Counted from the stretch's first letter, positions 8,278 through 17,511 are shown. The stretch is 64,000 nucleotides of DNA from Demequina sp. NBRC 110052 (GCF_002090075.1 NZ_BBRI01000003.1:434001-498000), one strand, 5' to 3'. Made by a program: numbers and translations. Notes: a model not told the origin generated them from the sequence alone.

Positions 8278-9606
8278 TCAGCGACCGTCCCAGTTGCCGA
8301 CGATCGCGCCGTCGGTGGACCGGCCGATGCAGCGCACCTCGCCCCAGCTGTTGGTGTACGCGTCGTCGCGGAAGAAGTACCAGCAGCCGTTGCGCGAGGT
8401 GATCGTATCGATGCCGTCGCCGTCCCAGTCACCCACGACCGCACCGTCGGTGGACCGGCCGATGCCGACCACCTTTTCCCACGAGTTCGAGTAGGGCGTG
8501 TTGCGGAAGAAGTAGTGGTTGCCGTTACGCGAGGCGATGGTGTCGATGCCGTCGCCGTCCCAGTCACCCACGACCGCACCGTCGGTGGACCGGCCGATGC
8601 AGCGCACCTTGTCCCACGAGTTCGTGTAGGGAGTGTTGCGGAAGAAGTACCAGCAGCCGTTGCGGGAGGCGATGGTGTCGATGCCGTCACCGTCCCAGTC
8701 GCCCACGACCGCGCCGTCGGTGGCCTTGCCGATCGCCGCGACGTAATCCACCTTGTTGGAGCCCGGCGTGTTGTGGAAGTAATACATGTTGCCGTTGCGC
8801 GAAGCGATGGTGTCGATGCCGTCACCGTCCCAGTCGCCCACGAGGGTGCCGTCGGTGGACTTGCCGATCATGGAGACGTAGTCCCAGCTGTTCGTGTACG
8901 AGCCGTTGCGGAAGAAGTAGTGGCTGCCGTTGCGCGAGGTGATCGTGTCGGTGCCGTTCCGCGCACCGCCGTCGCCCTTGGCGCCGGAGTCGCCGGTGGA
9001 CTCGGAGCCGCTGCCTGAGGGCTCCTCGGGGGTCGTCGTCGTGTCCTCGCTGGAACCGCCGGTCGTCACTCCCGCGTCAGGGTCGACGTCGGTGTACTTC
9101 GCGAACACCTGCACTCCCCACGAGACGTTGTATTGGTCGGTGTAGAAGCCGACGCCCATGTGGGTGTACTTGGTGCTCGCGAGGTTGTCGTGGTGACCGG
9201 AGGAGTTGACCCACTGCTTCACCATCTGCGTCACGGGGTCGGGGTAGCCGGAGTTCCAGGCCACGTTCTCCCCCGCGGCCTTCCAGCCGGTGGGGATCTG
9301 GTCCGCGAAGCTCGGATTGTGCTTGAGGAAGTCCCTGGGCGAGGTGGAGGGGTTCACAGACTTCGCGGCCGCATAGTCGGAGGCGAGTTTCTCCGCCCAG
9401 GCCTGTGCGACGGCGTCCATGGCGACCGAGCGTGTGAGGCCGCCGAGACCGTCGTGGGAGGCGCGGTGCGCGTTGGTCTGCTTGATGATCTCGCCTGCGG
9501 GGTCGTCGTAACTGACCGCCTGCGCGGCGGGGGCCGCCACGAAGGTCACGGCGGTGACGAGAAGTGCCACGAGTGCGGCGGTGATCGATCGCTGGCGCGC
9601 GTACAT
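8278..9606 (-). CDS. secreted CAP/SCP-domain protein with FG-GAP-like repeats
   Basis: Secreted protein of unknown role. Seen: signal peptide ending AAQAV; a bacterial CAP/YkwD-type domain (residues about 35-180) with NAHRASHDGL, GENVAWNSGY and SGHHDNLAS; a Thr/Gly/Ser linker; then about five 45-residue units carrying VGDWDGDGIDTIASRNG, like calcium-binding FG-GAP/VCBS blades. Units 3 and 5 have a Cys pair (NGCWYFF and VRCIG) that units 1, 2 and 4 lack. The GAGGGA box 9 nt before the ATG supports the start. A surface adhesin or matrix-binding role is inference. Confidence 0.85.
   Translation of the reverse strand: MYARQRSITAALVALLVTAVTFVAAPAAQAVSYDDPAGEIIKQTNAHRASHDGLGGLTRSVAMDAVAQAWAEKLASDYAAAKSVNPSTSPRDFLKHNPSFADQIPTGWKAAGENVAWNSGYPDPVTQMVKQWVNSSGHHDNLASTKYTHMGVGFYTDQYNVSWGVQVFAKYTDVDPDAGVTTGGSSEDTTTTPEEPSGSGSESTGDSGAKGDGGARNGTDTITSRNGSHYFFRNGSYTNSWDYVSMIGKSTDGTLVGDWDGDGIDTIASRNGNMYYFHNTPGSNKVDYVAAIGKATDGAVVGDWDGDGIDTIASRNGCWYFFRNTPYTNSWDKVRCIGRSTDGAVVGDWDGDGIDTIASRNGNHYFFRNTPYSNSWEKVVGIGRSTDGAVVGDWDGDGIDTITSRNGCWYFFRDDAYTNSWGEVRCIGRSTDGAIVGNWDGR
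8283..8957 (-). repeat. 135-bp coding tandem repeats
   Basis: About five direct repeats of 135 bp (45 codons) encoding the DWDGDGID units; internal DNA identity is high enough to permit slippage or gene conversion. Confidence 0.85.
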
Positions 9607-9768
9607 CTGTGCGTTCCCTCAGTCGCGCCGGTCCGGGCGCTTGCGGGCCGGCGGCCATCTCGCCGACGCCGCCATGGTGGCAAGCGGCCGCAAGGAGCCT
9701 CAAGAGAATGTGAATCTTCCCACTTAAGGAGGATTCGTCCCATTCGGGGGCTCAAGTCTGAGCGCGCC

Positions 9769-9795
9769 TGCCCGACGCTGGGGTGGGGTCGGGCA
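9769..9795 (-). terminator. hairpin with 3'-end motif after Tat protein 1
   Basis: TGCCCGA/TCGGGCA 7-bp perfect inverted repeat around CCCCAGCG, 7 nt after the stop of the upstream minus-strand gene. One of the recurring 3'-end motif copies. Confidence 0.6.
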
Positions 9796-9801
9796 GCGAG
9801 G

Positions 9802-10488
9802 TCAGGCTGGCGGCCAGGTCTCCGGGAAGGGGACGGTGGGCCTCGTCGCGTTGGGGTGGTCGCTGCGGAGCACGTCGGCGTCGCGGGCGTCCGAAGAGGT
9901 GTCGCCGCCGGCATGCGTCGCGTTCGCGGTGACGGAGACGAGCCCGGTGGGCTGCGACGGGGATTCGACCCACACGTTGTAGAACTGCACCGATTCGCCT
10001 GCGGGGATGGACCCGACATAGGTCGCGGTCACGGTGCAGGTGGTGAGTGCGGCGTCGAAGCTCGGGGTGCCGATGGTCAGGGCAGCGATGTCGGGGCCGT
10101 GCTCGTAGACACCGATGCCGACTCGAGGCTCGCGCCCTTCGAAGTCGCCTGCGATGGGGATGACGAAGGTGGCGGTGAGGACTTCGATGGCGGGCACGCC
10201 GCTTGAGGCGCCTCCGTCGAAGTTCAGGAACCCACCGCCGCATACGACCGCTGGCACGTTGGCCTGCGAGTCCTGGCTCCAGGTGGTGTACCAGCTGCCG
10301 TAGAGGGAGGAGGCGCGCACGCCGTACTCGTCGGGCACGATCGAGGCGGCTCGCGCGGGCACGGCGGTCGCGAGCACGATAGCGGGCGCCGTCCATGCAA
10401 CGGCACCGAGAATGGTGCGTCGCCTCAGCGGGAGCGTTCGACCGCGAGGGGTCTCCGCCTCGCCGACGGTGGCATCAGAGCTGCTCAA
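9802..10488 (-). CDS. Tat-exported protein of unknown function (family member 1)
   Basis: Not recognised by function. 228 residues. Seen: an N-terminal twin-arginine signal, LRRRTILGAVAWTAPAIV then ATAVPARA, followed by a beta-rich extracellular domain with two Cys and a NVWVESPSQP/VSVTANATHAGG segment near the C-terminus. That segment (N-x-W-x-E-S ... N-A-T) also occurs in the protein at 16783, so they are paralogues. A TTG start is chosen: GGGAG lies 6 nt upstream and the longer reading has no signal logic. Probably a surface protein; no enzyme motif seen. Confidence 0.75.
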   Translation of the reverse strand: MSSSDATVGEAETPRGRTLPLRRRTILGAVAWTAPAIVLATAVPARAASIVPDEYGVRASSLYGSWYTTWSQDSQANVPAVVCGGGFLNFDGGASSGVPAIEVLTATFVIPIAGDFEGREPRVGIGVYEHGPDIAALTIGTPSFDAALTTCTVTATYVGSIPAGESVQFYNVWVESPSQPTGLVSVTANATHAGGDTSSDARDADVLRSDHPNATRPTVPFPETWPPA

Positions 10489-10701
10489 CGTCCGCTCCCT
10501 CCGACGTGTCGGCCACGTGTGGACCAGTGCGTCCACCGTATGCCAGTACCACTCACGTGGCGGGATCCTCTCGCGTTGTAACTGATTTACCAGGCATGTT
10601 GCGCAATGAGGCATCGTGCCCTAGCGTTCCAGCCATGTTCCGTCGAATGTGTCGCTGACCCGAGCGCACGTTTGGCGTGCGCCCGTATGGGCGCCGCTCG
10701 C
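10489..10701. other. divergent intergenic region
   Basis: Holds the promoters of the Tat-protein gene and metY. I see no gene in it; the first about 130 nt are less GC-rich than the surroundings. Confidence 0.5.
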
Positions 10702-10854
10702 CCGGTCCGATGAGGGACCGGAGGAGCGAGACAGCCCCTGACGGGCTCACTTCCTGAACGCCGCGCAACCGCACCCCTGGAGTCGCGGACGGTCGGCGCG
10801 CTTGCACGCCCGGTCGGACGGCGACGCAAGGCCTGGGGATGCGGATCAATCCCC
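10702..10854 (+). promoter_or_regulatory. structured metY leader, possible SAM riboswitch
   Basis: About 150 nt upstream of metY with several hairpins: CCGGTCC/GGACCGG around GATGAG, AGCCC/GGGCT, then TGAACGCCGCGCAACC, which resembles the conserved UGAA-x-GCC-xGCAACC core of SAM-I family aptamers, then an AACCG...CGGACGGT pairing, CTTGC/GCAAG and GGGGAT/ATCCCC near the start codon. Position before metY-metX fits SAM control. The match to the consensus is partial, so the class is uncertain. Confidence 0.45.
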
Positions 10855-10891
10855 CGATCAGATCCCACCCTTCCCCGCAGGAGCCACAGAC

Positions 10892-12271
10892 ATGACGAAC
10901 CCCAACTGGGCCTTCGAGACCACGCAGATCCACGCCGGCCAGACGCCGGACTCCGAGACGGGCGCCCGCGCGCTCCCCATCTATCAGACGACGAGCTTCG
11001 TGTTCGAGGACACGAACCAGGCCGCGGCCCGCTTCGCGCTGGCCGAGCTGGGTCCGATCTACACGCGCATCGGCAACCCGACGCAGGCGGCGGTCGAGGA
11101 CCGCGTCGCGGCGCTCGAGGGCGGCGTGGCCGGACTCCTCGTGGCATCCGGCTCGGCGGCGAACACGCTGGCGATCCAGAACATCGCTGAGGCCGGCGAC
11201 CACATCGTCTCCTCCCCCAGCCTGTATGGCGGCACGTACAACCTGTTCCACTACACGCTGCCCAAGTTCGGCATCGAGGTCACGTTCGTCGACAACCCCG
11301 ACGACCCTGAGGAGTGGCGCAAGGCGGCCCGCCCCAACACGAAGCTGTTCTTCGGCGAGTCCATCTCCAACCCCAAGCAGGACCTGCTGGACATCGAGGC
11401 CGTCGCGGCGGTCGCGCACGAGATCGGCGTGCCGCTGATCGTGGACAACACTGTCGCGTCGCCGTACCTGGTGCAGCCGCTCAAGTGGGGCGCCGACATC
11501 GTCACGCACTCGGCCACCAAGTACCTGGGCGGGCACGGCACGGCGATCGGCGGCGTCATCGTGGACGGTGGCTCGTTCGACTACGCCCAGTACCCCGACC
11601 GCTTCCCGAACTACAACACCCCCGACCCGAGCTACCACGGCCTCGTCTACGCCCGCGACCTTGGCGTCGGCTCGGCGTTCGGCGCGAACCTGGCGTTCAT
11701 CCTCAAGGCGCGCGTCACGCTGCTGCGCGACACGGGCGCTGCGGTGAGCCCGTTCAACGCGTTCCTCATCGCGCAGGGCATCGAGACGCTGTCGCTGCGC
11801 GTCGAGCGGCACGTGGAGAACGCGAAGGAGGTCGCGGAGTTCCTTGAGAACCGCGACGACGTCCTCAGCGTCAACTACTCGGGCCTGCCGAGCTCGCCGT
11901 GGCACCACTTGCAGCTCAAGTACGCACCCAAGGGCGGCGGCTCGGTGCTGGCGTTCGAGATCGAGGGCGGCAAGGAGGCGGGCCAGGCGTTCGTCGACGC
12001 GCTTGAGCTGCACTCGCTCGTGGCCAACATCGGCGACGTGCGCTCGCTCGCGATCCACCCCGCCACCACGACGCACTCGCAGCTCACGGCCGACGAGCAG
12101 GCGACCGCGGGCGTCACGCCCGGCCTGGTGCGCCTCGCGGTGGGCATCGAGAACATCGCGGACATCCTGGCGGACCTGGAGATCGGGTTCGCCGCCGCCG
12201 CCAAGGTGCGGGACGCGTCGGGCTCGTCCGACGCTGTGGCTGGTGTCGCGACGGAGACCGCGGGCGTCTGA
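10892..12271 (+). CDS. metY: O-acetylhomoserine sulfhydrylase (PLP enzyme)
   Basis: Makes homocysteine from O-acetylhomoserine and sulfide (direct sulfhydrylation). Seen: Cys/Met-metabolism PLP fold, with WAFETTQIHAGQ at the start, YTRIGNPTQ, ASGSAANTLA, DNTVASPYL and the PLP-lysine motif SATKYLGGHGT; about 459 residues. The ATG has AGGAG 8 nt upstream. Its TGA overlaps the metX ATG (TGATG), so the two are translationally coupled and supply consecutive steps. The leader upstream suggests SAM-linked control. Confidence 0.95.
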   Translation: MTNPNWAFETTQIHAGQTPDSETGARALPIYQTTSFVFEDTNQAAARFALAELGPIYTRIGNPTQAAVEDRVAALEGGVAGLLVASGSAANTLAIQNIAEAGDHIVSSPSLYGGTYNLFHYTLPKFGIEVTFVDNPDDPEEWRKAARPNTKLFFGESISNPKQDLLDIEAVAAVAHEIGVPLIVDNTVASPYLVQPLKWGADIVTHSATKYLGGHGTAIGGVIVDGGSFDYAQYPDRFPNYNTPDPSYHGLVYARDLGVGSAFGANLAFILKARVTLLRDTGAAVSPFNAFLIAQGIETLSLRVERHVENAKEVAEFLENRDDVLSVNYSGLPSSPWHHLQLKYAPKGGGSVLAFEIEGGKEAGQAFVDALELHSLVANIGDVRSLAIHPATTTHSQLTADEQATAGVTPGLVRLAVGIENIADILADLEIGFAAAAKVRDASGSSDAVAGVATETAGV

Positions 12272-13464
12272 TGGATGACGACTACTCGTCGTGGGTGCCG
12301 GACGCCGACGCGCCGCACGGGGGCGACCCCGTGCCCACGTCGGCGGCCTGGCGGCCGGGTGATGAGCCCGGCCGCCGCCGGTTCCTGAAGATCGACCGTC
12401 TGCCGCTCGAGGCCGATCCGCTGCAGTGGATCGACGTGACGCTCGCCTACGAGACGTGGGGCGAGCTGAACGAGGCCGGCGACAACGCGATCTACGTGGC
12501 GCACGCGTTCACGGGCGATGCCCACGTGACGGGCGCCGCGGGCGAGGGTCATCTCACGGGAGGCTGGTGGAACGGCCTGGTCGGCGAGGGCAAGCCGATC
12601 GACCCCGCGAAGTACTTCATCGTGTCCGCGAACGTGGTGGGTGGGTGTCAGGGTTCCACCGGCCCTGCGCACCCGCACCCGGTGGACGGGCGTCCGTGGG
12701 GTTCGCGCTTCCCGTGGCTGACGCTGCGCGACATGGTGCAGGCGGAGGCGCTGCTGGCGGACCACCTGGGCGTGGACTCGTGGGCACTCGTCATCGGGCC
12801 GTCCATGGGCGGCATGCGCGCGATCGAGTGGGCGGCGACGTTCCCCGAGCGCGTGCGCGCGATCGGCGCGGTCGGCACCACGGCGGCCACCACCGCCGAG
12901 CAGATCGCGTGGGGCGCGGCGCAGGCGGCGGCGATCCGCCTGGACCCGGCGTTCAGGGGCGGCGACTACTACGACGCGCCCGATGGCGCCGGCCCGTTCC
13001 TGGGGCTCGGGCTCGCGCGCGCGATCGCTCACACGACGTACCGCTCGGAGCCGGAGTTGGACGAGAGGTTCGGGCGTCGTGTGCAGGACGGCGACGTGCT
13101 GTCACCGGAGGGCATCTTCGCGGTCGAGTCCTACCTGGATCACCATGCGGAGAAGCTCGCCCGACGCTTCGACGCCAACAGCTATCTGCGCATGATCCAC
13201 GCGGTCAACACGCACGATGTGGGGCGCGGCCGCGGCGGCATCGATGAGGCACTCGCCGGCTACGAGGGCGAGGCGCTGATCTTGGCGATCGACAGCGACC
13301 GGCTGTACCCGCTGAGCAACTCGGAGCGCCTCGCGGCCGCGATCCCGCAGGCGCAGCTCACGGTGCTTCACAGTGACATCGGACACGACGGTTTCCTCGT
13401 GGACTCCACGGGGCTCAACGACGCGGTCGCGGGGCTGCTGGCGAAGGTGGGCGCGGGGGTCTAG
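12271..13464 (+). CDS. metX: homoserine O-acetyltransferase, metY-linked copy
   Basis: Second homoserine acetyltransferase, providing O-acetylhomoserine to the MetY encoded just upstream. Seen: GPSMGGMR nucleophile elbow, IDSDRLYP and IGHDGFLV catalytic Asp and His, GGWWN, GGCQGSTGP; 397 residues. Start overlaps the metY stop by one base. Very similar to the copy at 5220 but with differences such as GEGHLTGG for PGHHTGG. The operon position makes this the likely main methionine enzyme. Confidence 0.93.
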   Translation: MDDDYSSWVPDADAPHGGDPVPTSAAWRPGDEPGRRRFLKIDRLPLEADPLQWIDVTLAYETWGELNEAGDNAIYVAHAFTGDAHVTGAAGEGHLTGGWWNGLVGEGKPIDPAKYFIVSANVVGGCQGSTGPAHPHPVDGRPWGSRFPWLTLRDMVQAEALLADHLGVDSWALVIGPSMGGMRAIEWAATFPERVRAIGAVGTTAATTAEQIAWGAAQAAAIRLDPAFRGGDYYDAPDGAGPFLGLGLARAIAHTTYRSEPELDERFGRRVQDGDVLSPEGIFAVESYLDHHAEKLARRFDANSYLRMIHAVNTHDVGRGRGGIDEALAGYEGEALILAIDSDRLYPLSNSERLAAAIPQAQLTVLHSDIGHDGFLVDSTGLNDAVAGLLAKVGAGV

Positions 13465-13518
13465 TTGACGTCGGTGGACGGCTGGCCCCCGCCCACCGGA
13501 ACACCACGCCCGCCCACT

Positions 13519-15200
13519 GGCACAGCACGACGACCCCGCCCACGCGAGCCCGCCTCTCGGGCCCCTGTGCCGGGGTTGTCGTCTGCTTCAGGCCGCAGCG
13601 GCGCTGGGTTGCTCTTGCCGTCGCAGGGCTGGTCGCAGTTGGCGGGCAGGGTCGATCGTCGCGGGCGGCCGCAGGTAGATCGCCCCGTTGCGCGGGACGA
13701 TGTCCCAGGTCTCGTCGTGCACCCGATGGTGGCAGTTCGTGCACAGGAGCACACCGTTCGAGAGGTCGGTCGGACCGCCTCGCGACCACCAGGCGATGTG
13801 GTGTGTCGAGCACCAACTCGGAGGGGCTCCGCACATGACGCAGCCACCGTCCCTCTCCCCGATGGCGATGCGCTGCGCCCGGGTGAACAGCCGCTTGCGC
13901 CGCCCGAGATCCAGCACCTGGCCTTCGGTTCCGAGGACCGCAGGGATCACTGCGGCGTCGACTGCGAGTCGACGCAGCGACGCGATGCTGACAGGGGCCA
14001 TGAGAGCGTCACAGTCGGCGAGCCCCAACCCAGATTCGAGTTCGGACTGCGGCACGCGCACGACGACCTCCGTGGTCACGTTGCTCACCTGCGACTCGCA
14101 GCCGAGCCCGTGGCGCGCGAGGTCCAGCAATGCGTCGAGCCGCATGGCGCCGGGGCTGCGGTCGTCCACGCCCGCAGGGAGCCCTCGCCGGCTCTGCATT
14201 CCCACAGTGACGTGCTTGTCGACGAAGGCGATCAGGGGTGCTGCGGAGGCGGCATCCATGCGGGCGTGCAGGGTGACGGCACCGTCTTCCTCGGACTTGA
14301 CCATGAGGTAACGGTCGCGCCGGTGCGTGCGCTCACGCGCTTCCCACGCGACGGGGTCGGCGGCGGCGCGGGCGTGCAGGCACTGCTTGCGCAGTTCTGC
14401 GATGGGGCTGGTGGTCGCGATGCGGACGAGCCTCGCCTCGAGTGCGTCAGGTTCCGTCCAGGGTGCTGACTCGTGCGTTGGCGCACCCGGCCCGCCCTGC
14501 GCACGTGCCCGGGAGAGGTCGGCCCTGAGGCCGCGTACCGCGTCCAACGTACGCGTCACCAGGCTGGCCTGCTCCACGCTGATCGATCCGGCGGACGTCG
14601 CTAGGGCCACACGCCGGTACACGCCTTGCGCGGCGCCCCGGACTGGTGCGGGCCGAGAAAGCTGCGGCCCGCCGCCGGCGCCAGCACCACCAGGCTTCTC
14701 GTCGTCAGGCGGTGGATCGTCTCGAGGGGGCGTGTCGTCAGGATCTGGACTGCCTGAAGGCTGCCCGCCGCCCTGGGACGGCCCTGCCCCAGCGTCGGGC
14801 GTGTGGGCCTCTGAGGCCGCACGAGCCGCGGCGGCGAGCATGCGGCCCACCTCGATGACCTTCAGCGCTGCCCCGGCGGTGAGCCCGGTGAGCCGCGCGA
14901 TGAGGTGAACGGCGTTGCGTTGCCCATGTCGTCGTGCGAATCCTTGCGTGCCGAGCCCGGGGTCGGATCTCACGTCCGCCTCGTGCGCACCCACGGCGAG
15001 CTGCATCTCCCCCAGGCAGTTCACGAGCGAGCCGGCCTGGACGAGCTCGATCACCTCCGAGTCCCGCAGACTCGCGGACTCGCGCCCGTCGAGCCGCTCG
15101 AGCACACGCAGCGCCCGGGCGAGATCGGCGGTCCTGAGATCCATCCCTCAAGTCAACATCAAACCACTGACATTCACCTCAAATCATCTCAAACTGTCCA
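13519..15200 (-). repeat. DUF222-HNH cassette, copy 1, with conserved flanks
   Basis: Similarity to copy 2 (40262-41990) extends beyond the coding region: about 56 nt upstream (TGAATGTCAGTGG then TTGACTTGAGG before the ATG) and about 70 nt downstream (TGAAGCAGACGAC, ACCCCGGCAC, then a hairpin closed by GTCGT). The two copies are in opposite orientation 25 kb apart. Confidence 0.7.
13588..15144 (-). CDS. DUF222 / 13E12-repeat HNH endonuclease-like protein, copy 1
   Basis: Member of the multicopy actinobacterial DUF222-HNH family; nuclease activity is predicted, biological role unknown. Seen: N-terminal DUF222 helices (VNCLGEMQLAVGAHE, FARRHGQRNAVHLIARLTG), a variable Pro/Gly/Asp linker (about 118-165), then a C-terminal HNH domain with CVMCGAPPSWCSTHHIAWW and LCTNCHHRVHDETWD (two CxxC-type zinc pairs and the HH catalytic pair). 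518 residues. The homologue at 40319 is similar throughout except the linker. Confidence 0.88.
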   Translation of the reverse strand: MDLRTADLARALRVLERLDGRESASLRDSEVIELVQAGSLVNCLGEMQLAVGAHEADVRSDPGLGTQGFARRHGQRNAVHLIARLTGLTAGAALKVIEVGRMLAAAARAASEAHTPDAGAGPSQGGGQPSGSPDPDDTPPRDDPPPDDEKPGGAGAGGGPQLSRPAPVRGAAQGVYRRVALATSAGSISVEQASLVTRTLDAVRGLRADLSRARAQGGPGAPTHESAPWTEPDALEARLVRIATTSPIAELRKQCLHARAAADPVAWEARERTHRRDRYLMVKSEEDGAVTLHARMDAASAAPLIAFVDKHVTVGMQSRRGLPAGVDDRSPGAMRLDALLDLARHGLGCESQVSNVTTEVVVRVPQSELESGLGLADCDALMAPVSIASLRRLAVDAAVIPAVLGTEGQVLDLGRRKRLFTRAQRIAIGERDGGCVMCGAPPSWCSTHHIAWWSRGGPTDLSNGVLLCTNCHHRVHDETWDIVPRNGAIYLRPPATIDPARQLRPALRRQEQPSAAAA

Positions 15201-15340
15201 CAAGGAAGCCCTGTGCCGCCGAGCGCGCCAAGCAACGAGCCCCGCCGCCCGGGGGAGGGCGAGCGGGGCTCGGGCGCCGCGAGCGGCGGGGCCGCTCAGC
15301 TCAGCGCGGTGCGCATCGGCGCGAACGCGGTGGAAGAGCC

Positions 15341-15475
15341 TCAGCGAATGTCGCAGACCGAAGTGGCCTCCATCGCCGAGAGGGCCTCGTTGCGGATGGA
15401 CGCGGGCAGGTGGCCGAAGTCATTGGCGGCGGGACGCCGGGAGAAGAAGATGGTGATCTTCAGAGCGGTGGTCAT
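15341..15475 (-). CDS. small protein, 44 residues, novel paralogous family member 1
   Basis: Function unknown. Very short, but supported: AGGAG lies 8 nt before the ATG and a clear paralogue exists at 39158. Shared residues run IF-x-R, then A, then F/Y-x-x-LPA-x-IR-x-E-x-L-x-AMEATS-x-x-DIR at the C-terminus. No signal peptide or membrane segment; positively charged middle and amphipathic C-terminal half, so probably cytosolic or nucleic-acid/protein binding (inference). The leader of about 130 nt is also conserved between the two loci. It lies between rmlB and the HNH gene on the same strand. Confidence 0.7.
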   Translation of the reverse strand: MTTALKITIFFSRRPAANDFGHLPASIRNEALSAMEATSVCDIR

Positions 15476-15535
15476 CGCGGCTCTCCTCATACCGGCTGTC
15501 GTGGCCGGGAGAGGAACGTGGGTTCCGGCCTCCCA

Positions 15536-15555
15536 GTGGCCCCACGTTGGGACAA
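15536..15555 (-). promoter_or_regulatory. conserved leader element of small-protein gene 1
   Basis: TTGTCCCAACGTGGGGCCAC in gene sense, identical over 20 nt at the other locus (39357-39376) and about 60 nt before the ATG. Contains CCCA-ACG-TGGG, a small inverted repeat. Could be an operator or an RNA element. Confidence 0.6.
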
Positions 15556-15584
15556 TGGAGAGCCCCACCCTGGCCGGATGTCTT

Positions 15585-15613
15585 CATTGCCATGAGCGGG
15601 ATGCTGTTTTCCA
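15585..15613 (-). promoter_or_regulatory. second conserved upstream block, locus 1
   Basis: TGGAAAACAGCA and TGGCAATG, 21 nt apart, matching TGGAACCAGCAA and TGGCAATG at the second locus with nearly the same spacing. Confidence 0.5.
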
Positions 15614-15620
15614 GCGTAGG

Positions 15621-15645
15621 TGCCCGACGCGCGGGCTACCCGGGG
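15621..15645 (-). repeat. 3'-end motif copy (rmlB side)
   Basis: GCGCGTCGGGCAC in the sense of rmlB, about 42 nt after its stop. Confidence 0.45.
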
Positions 15646-15686
15646 TAGCGCACGTCCAGTCGCATCGGGCGTACGGATTGCGGGCC

Positions 15687-16715
<1,029 letters not shown>

Positions 16716-16748
16716 TCATCCCTGCTGGGCACGGGCGCCGCCAACTCA

Positions 16749-16772
16749 CATGCCCGACGCTGGGGCCGGGCG
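16749..16772 (-). repeat. 3'-end motif copy (Tat protein 2)
   Basis: CCCCAGCGTCGGGCATG in the sense of the upstream gene, 11 nt after its stop; the best-preserved copy. Confidence 0.6.
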
Positions 16773-16782
16773 GGCGCCGACG

Positions 16783-17421
16783 CTAGGCGGCGACGGTGGC
16801 CGAGTCGACGCGGGTGGAGGTGGCGCCGTTGCGGTACGTGGCGTTGATGGTCACCTCGATGCGTTCGTTTGCGGTGGACCCCTGGGACTCGATCCAGAGG
16901 TTCGAGAGCGAGACGCCGCCCCAAGCCCCCATGCCAGGGCCGGTGTAGACCAGGACGAGCGTGGCATGTGTGCTCGTCGTCGAGAATGAGGCGAGTGTCC
17001 AGGGCATGCCGGAGGGGATTCCTTGCTCTCCGCCGAAGCCCCAGCGGTGGTTGCTTCCACCCCGGATCGGCACCACGAGCGTGAGCGTCATGGTCGCGGA
17101 GGCGGGCACACCCTGGTTCGGGTCGAGGTTCTGGATGTACATGCCCGCGACGACGGCCTTGACCTTGCCGCCTGCCGACTCGACCCAGTGGTCCTTCGTG
17201 TACTGGGCTGTGTTGAAGGTGGGCGTGAGTCCCTGACCTTGCGGCAGGGCCCCGGCCGGCGCTACGCCGGATCCCGCAACGGCTGGCACGGCACGCGCCA
17301 CGACGATCGCGGGAGCTGCCCAGGCGAAGCCCTGGAGGGTATGGCGGCGGGTCAGCAACGGACCCCCGTCGGAGATGGGCAGTTCTTCCTGGACCGCAGG
17401 CGCGGTCATATCGTCGTACAT
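16783..17421 (-). CDS. Tat-exported protein of unknown function (family member 2)
   Basis: Not recognised by function. 212 residues: a short acidic N-terminus, a twin-arginine signal TRRHTLQGFAWAAPAIVV and AVPAVA, then a beta-rich domain ending in SNLWIESQGS and VTINATYRNGAT, shared with the protein at 9802. ATG with AGGAG 8 nt upstream. A perfect TGTGA-N6-TCACA site lies about 90 nt upstream. It follows the third family member on the same strand. Probably a secreted or surface structural protein. Confidence 0.78.
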   Translation of the reverse strand: MYDDMTAPAVQEELPISDGGPLLTRRHTLQGFAWAAPAIVVARAVPAVAGSGVAPAGALPQGQGLTPTFNTAQYTKDHWVESAGGKVKAVVAGMYIQNLDPNQGVPASATMTLTLVVPIRGGSNHRWGFGGEQGIPSGMPWTLASFSTTSTHATLVLVYTGPGMGAWGGVSLSNLWIESQGSTANERIEVTINATYRNGATSTRVDSATVAA

Positions 17422-17474
17422 CGCTCTCGCTCCTCAGCAACGCTGGAGCGCCCCTCAGCCGGACGCGTCACTGC

Positions 17475-17489
17475 CCCCCATTATGGGGG
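17475..17489. promoter_or_regulatory. perfect palindrome CCCCCAT-T-ATGGGGG
   Basis: 15-nt inverted repeat between the two Tat-protein genes; could end the upstream transcript or bind a regulator. No T-run follows, so a terminator role is doubtful. Confidence 0.4.
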
Positions 17490-17511
17490 CATTTGGCACT
17501 ATGTGACGCAA

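Noticed and set aside
8283-8957. CRISPR-like repeats
   Set aside because: In-frame protein repeats with 135-bp period, no spacers.
10702-10854. SAH riboswitch or SAM-IV
   Set aside because: GAGGAGCGCUGCAACGG core of SAH elements and the GGUGCCCCGGGUGA end of SAM-IV are missing.
10553-12076. 507-residue minus-strand ORF opposite metY
   Set aside because: Shadow frame; metY shows the PLP lysine motif and ribosome-binding site.
13588-15144. Restriction-modification or intein-type homing nuclease
   Set aside because: No methylase, intein splice motif or interrupted host gene; fits the common DUF222-HNH family.
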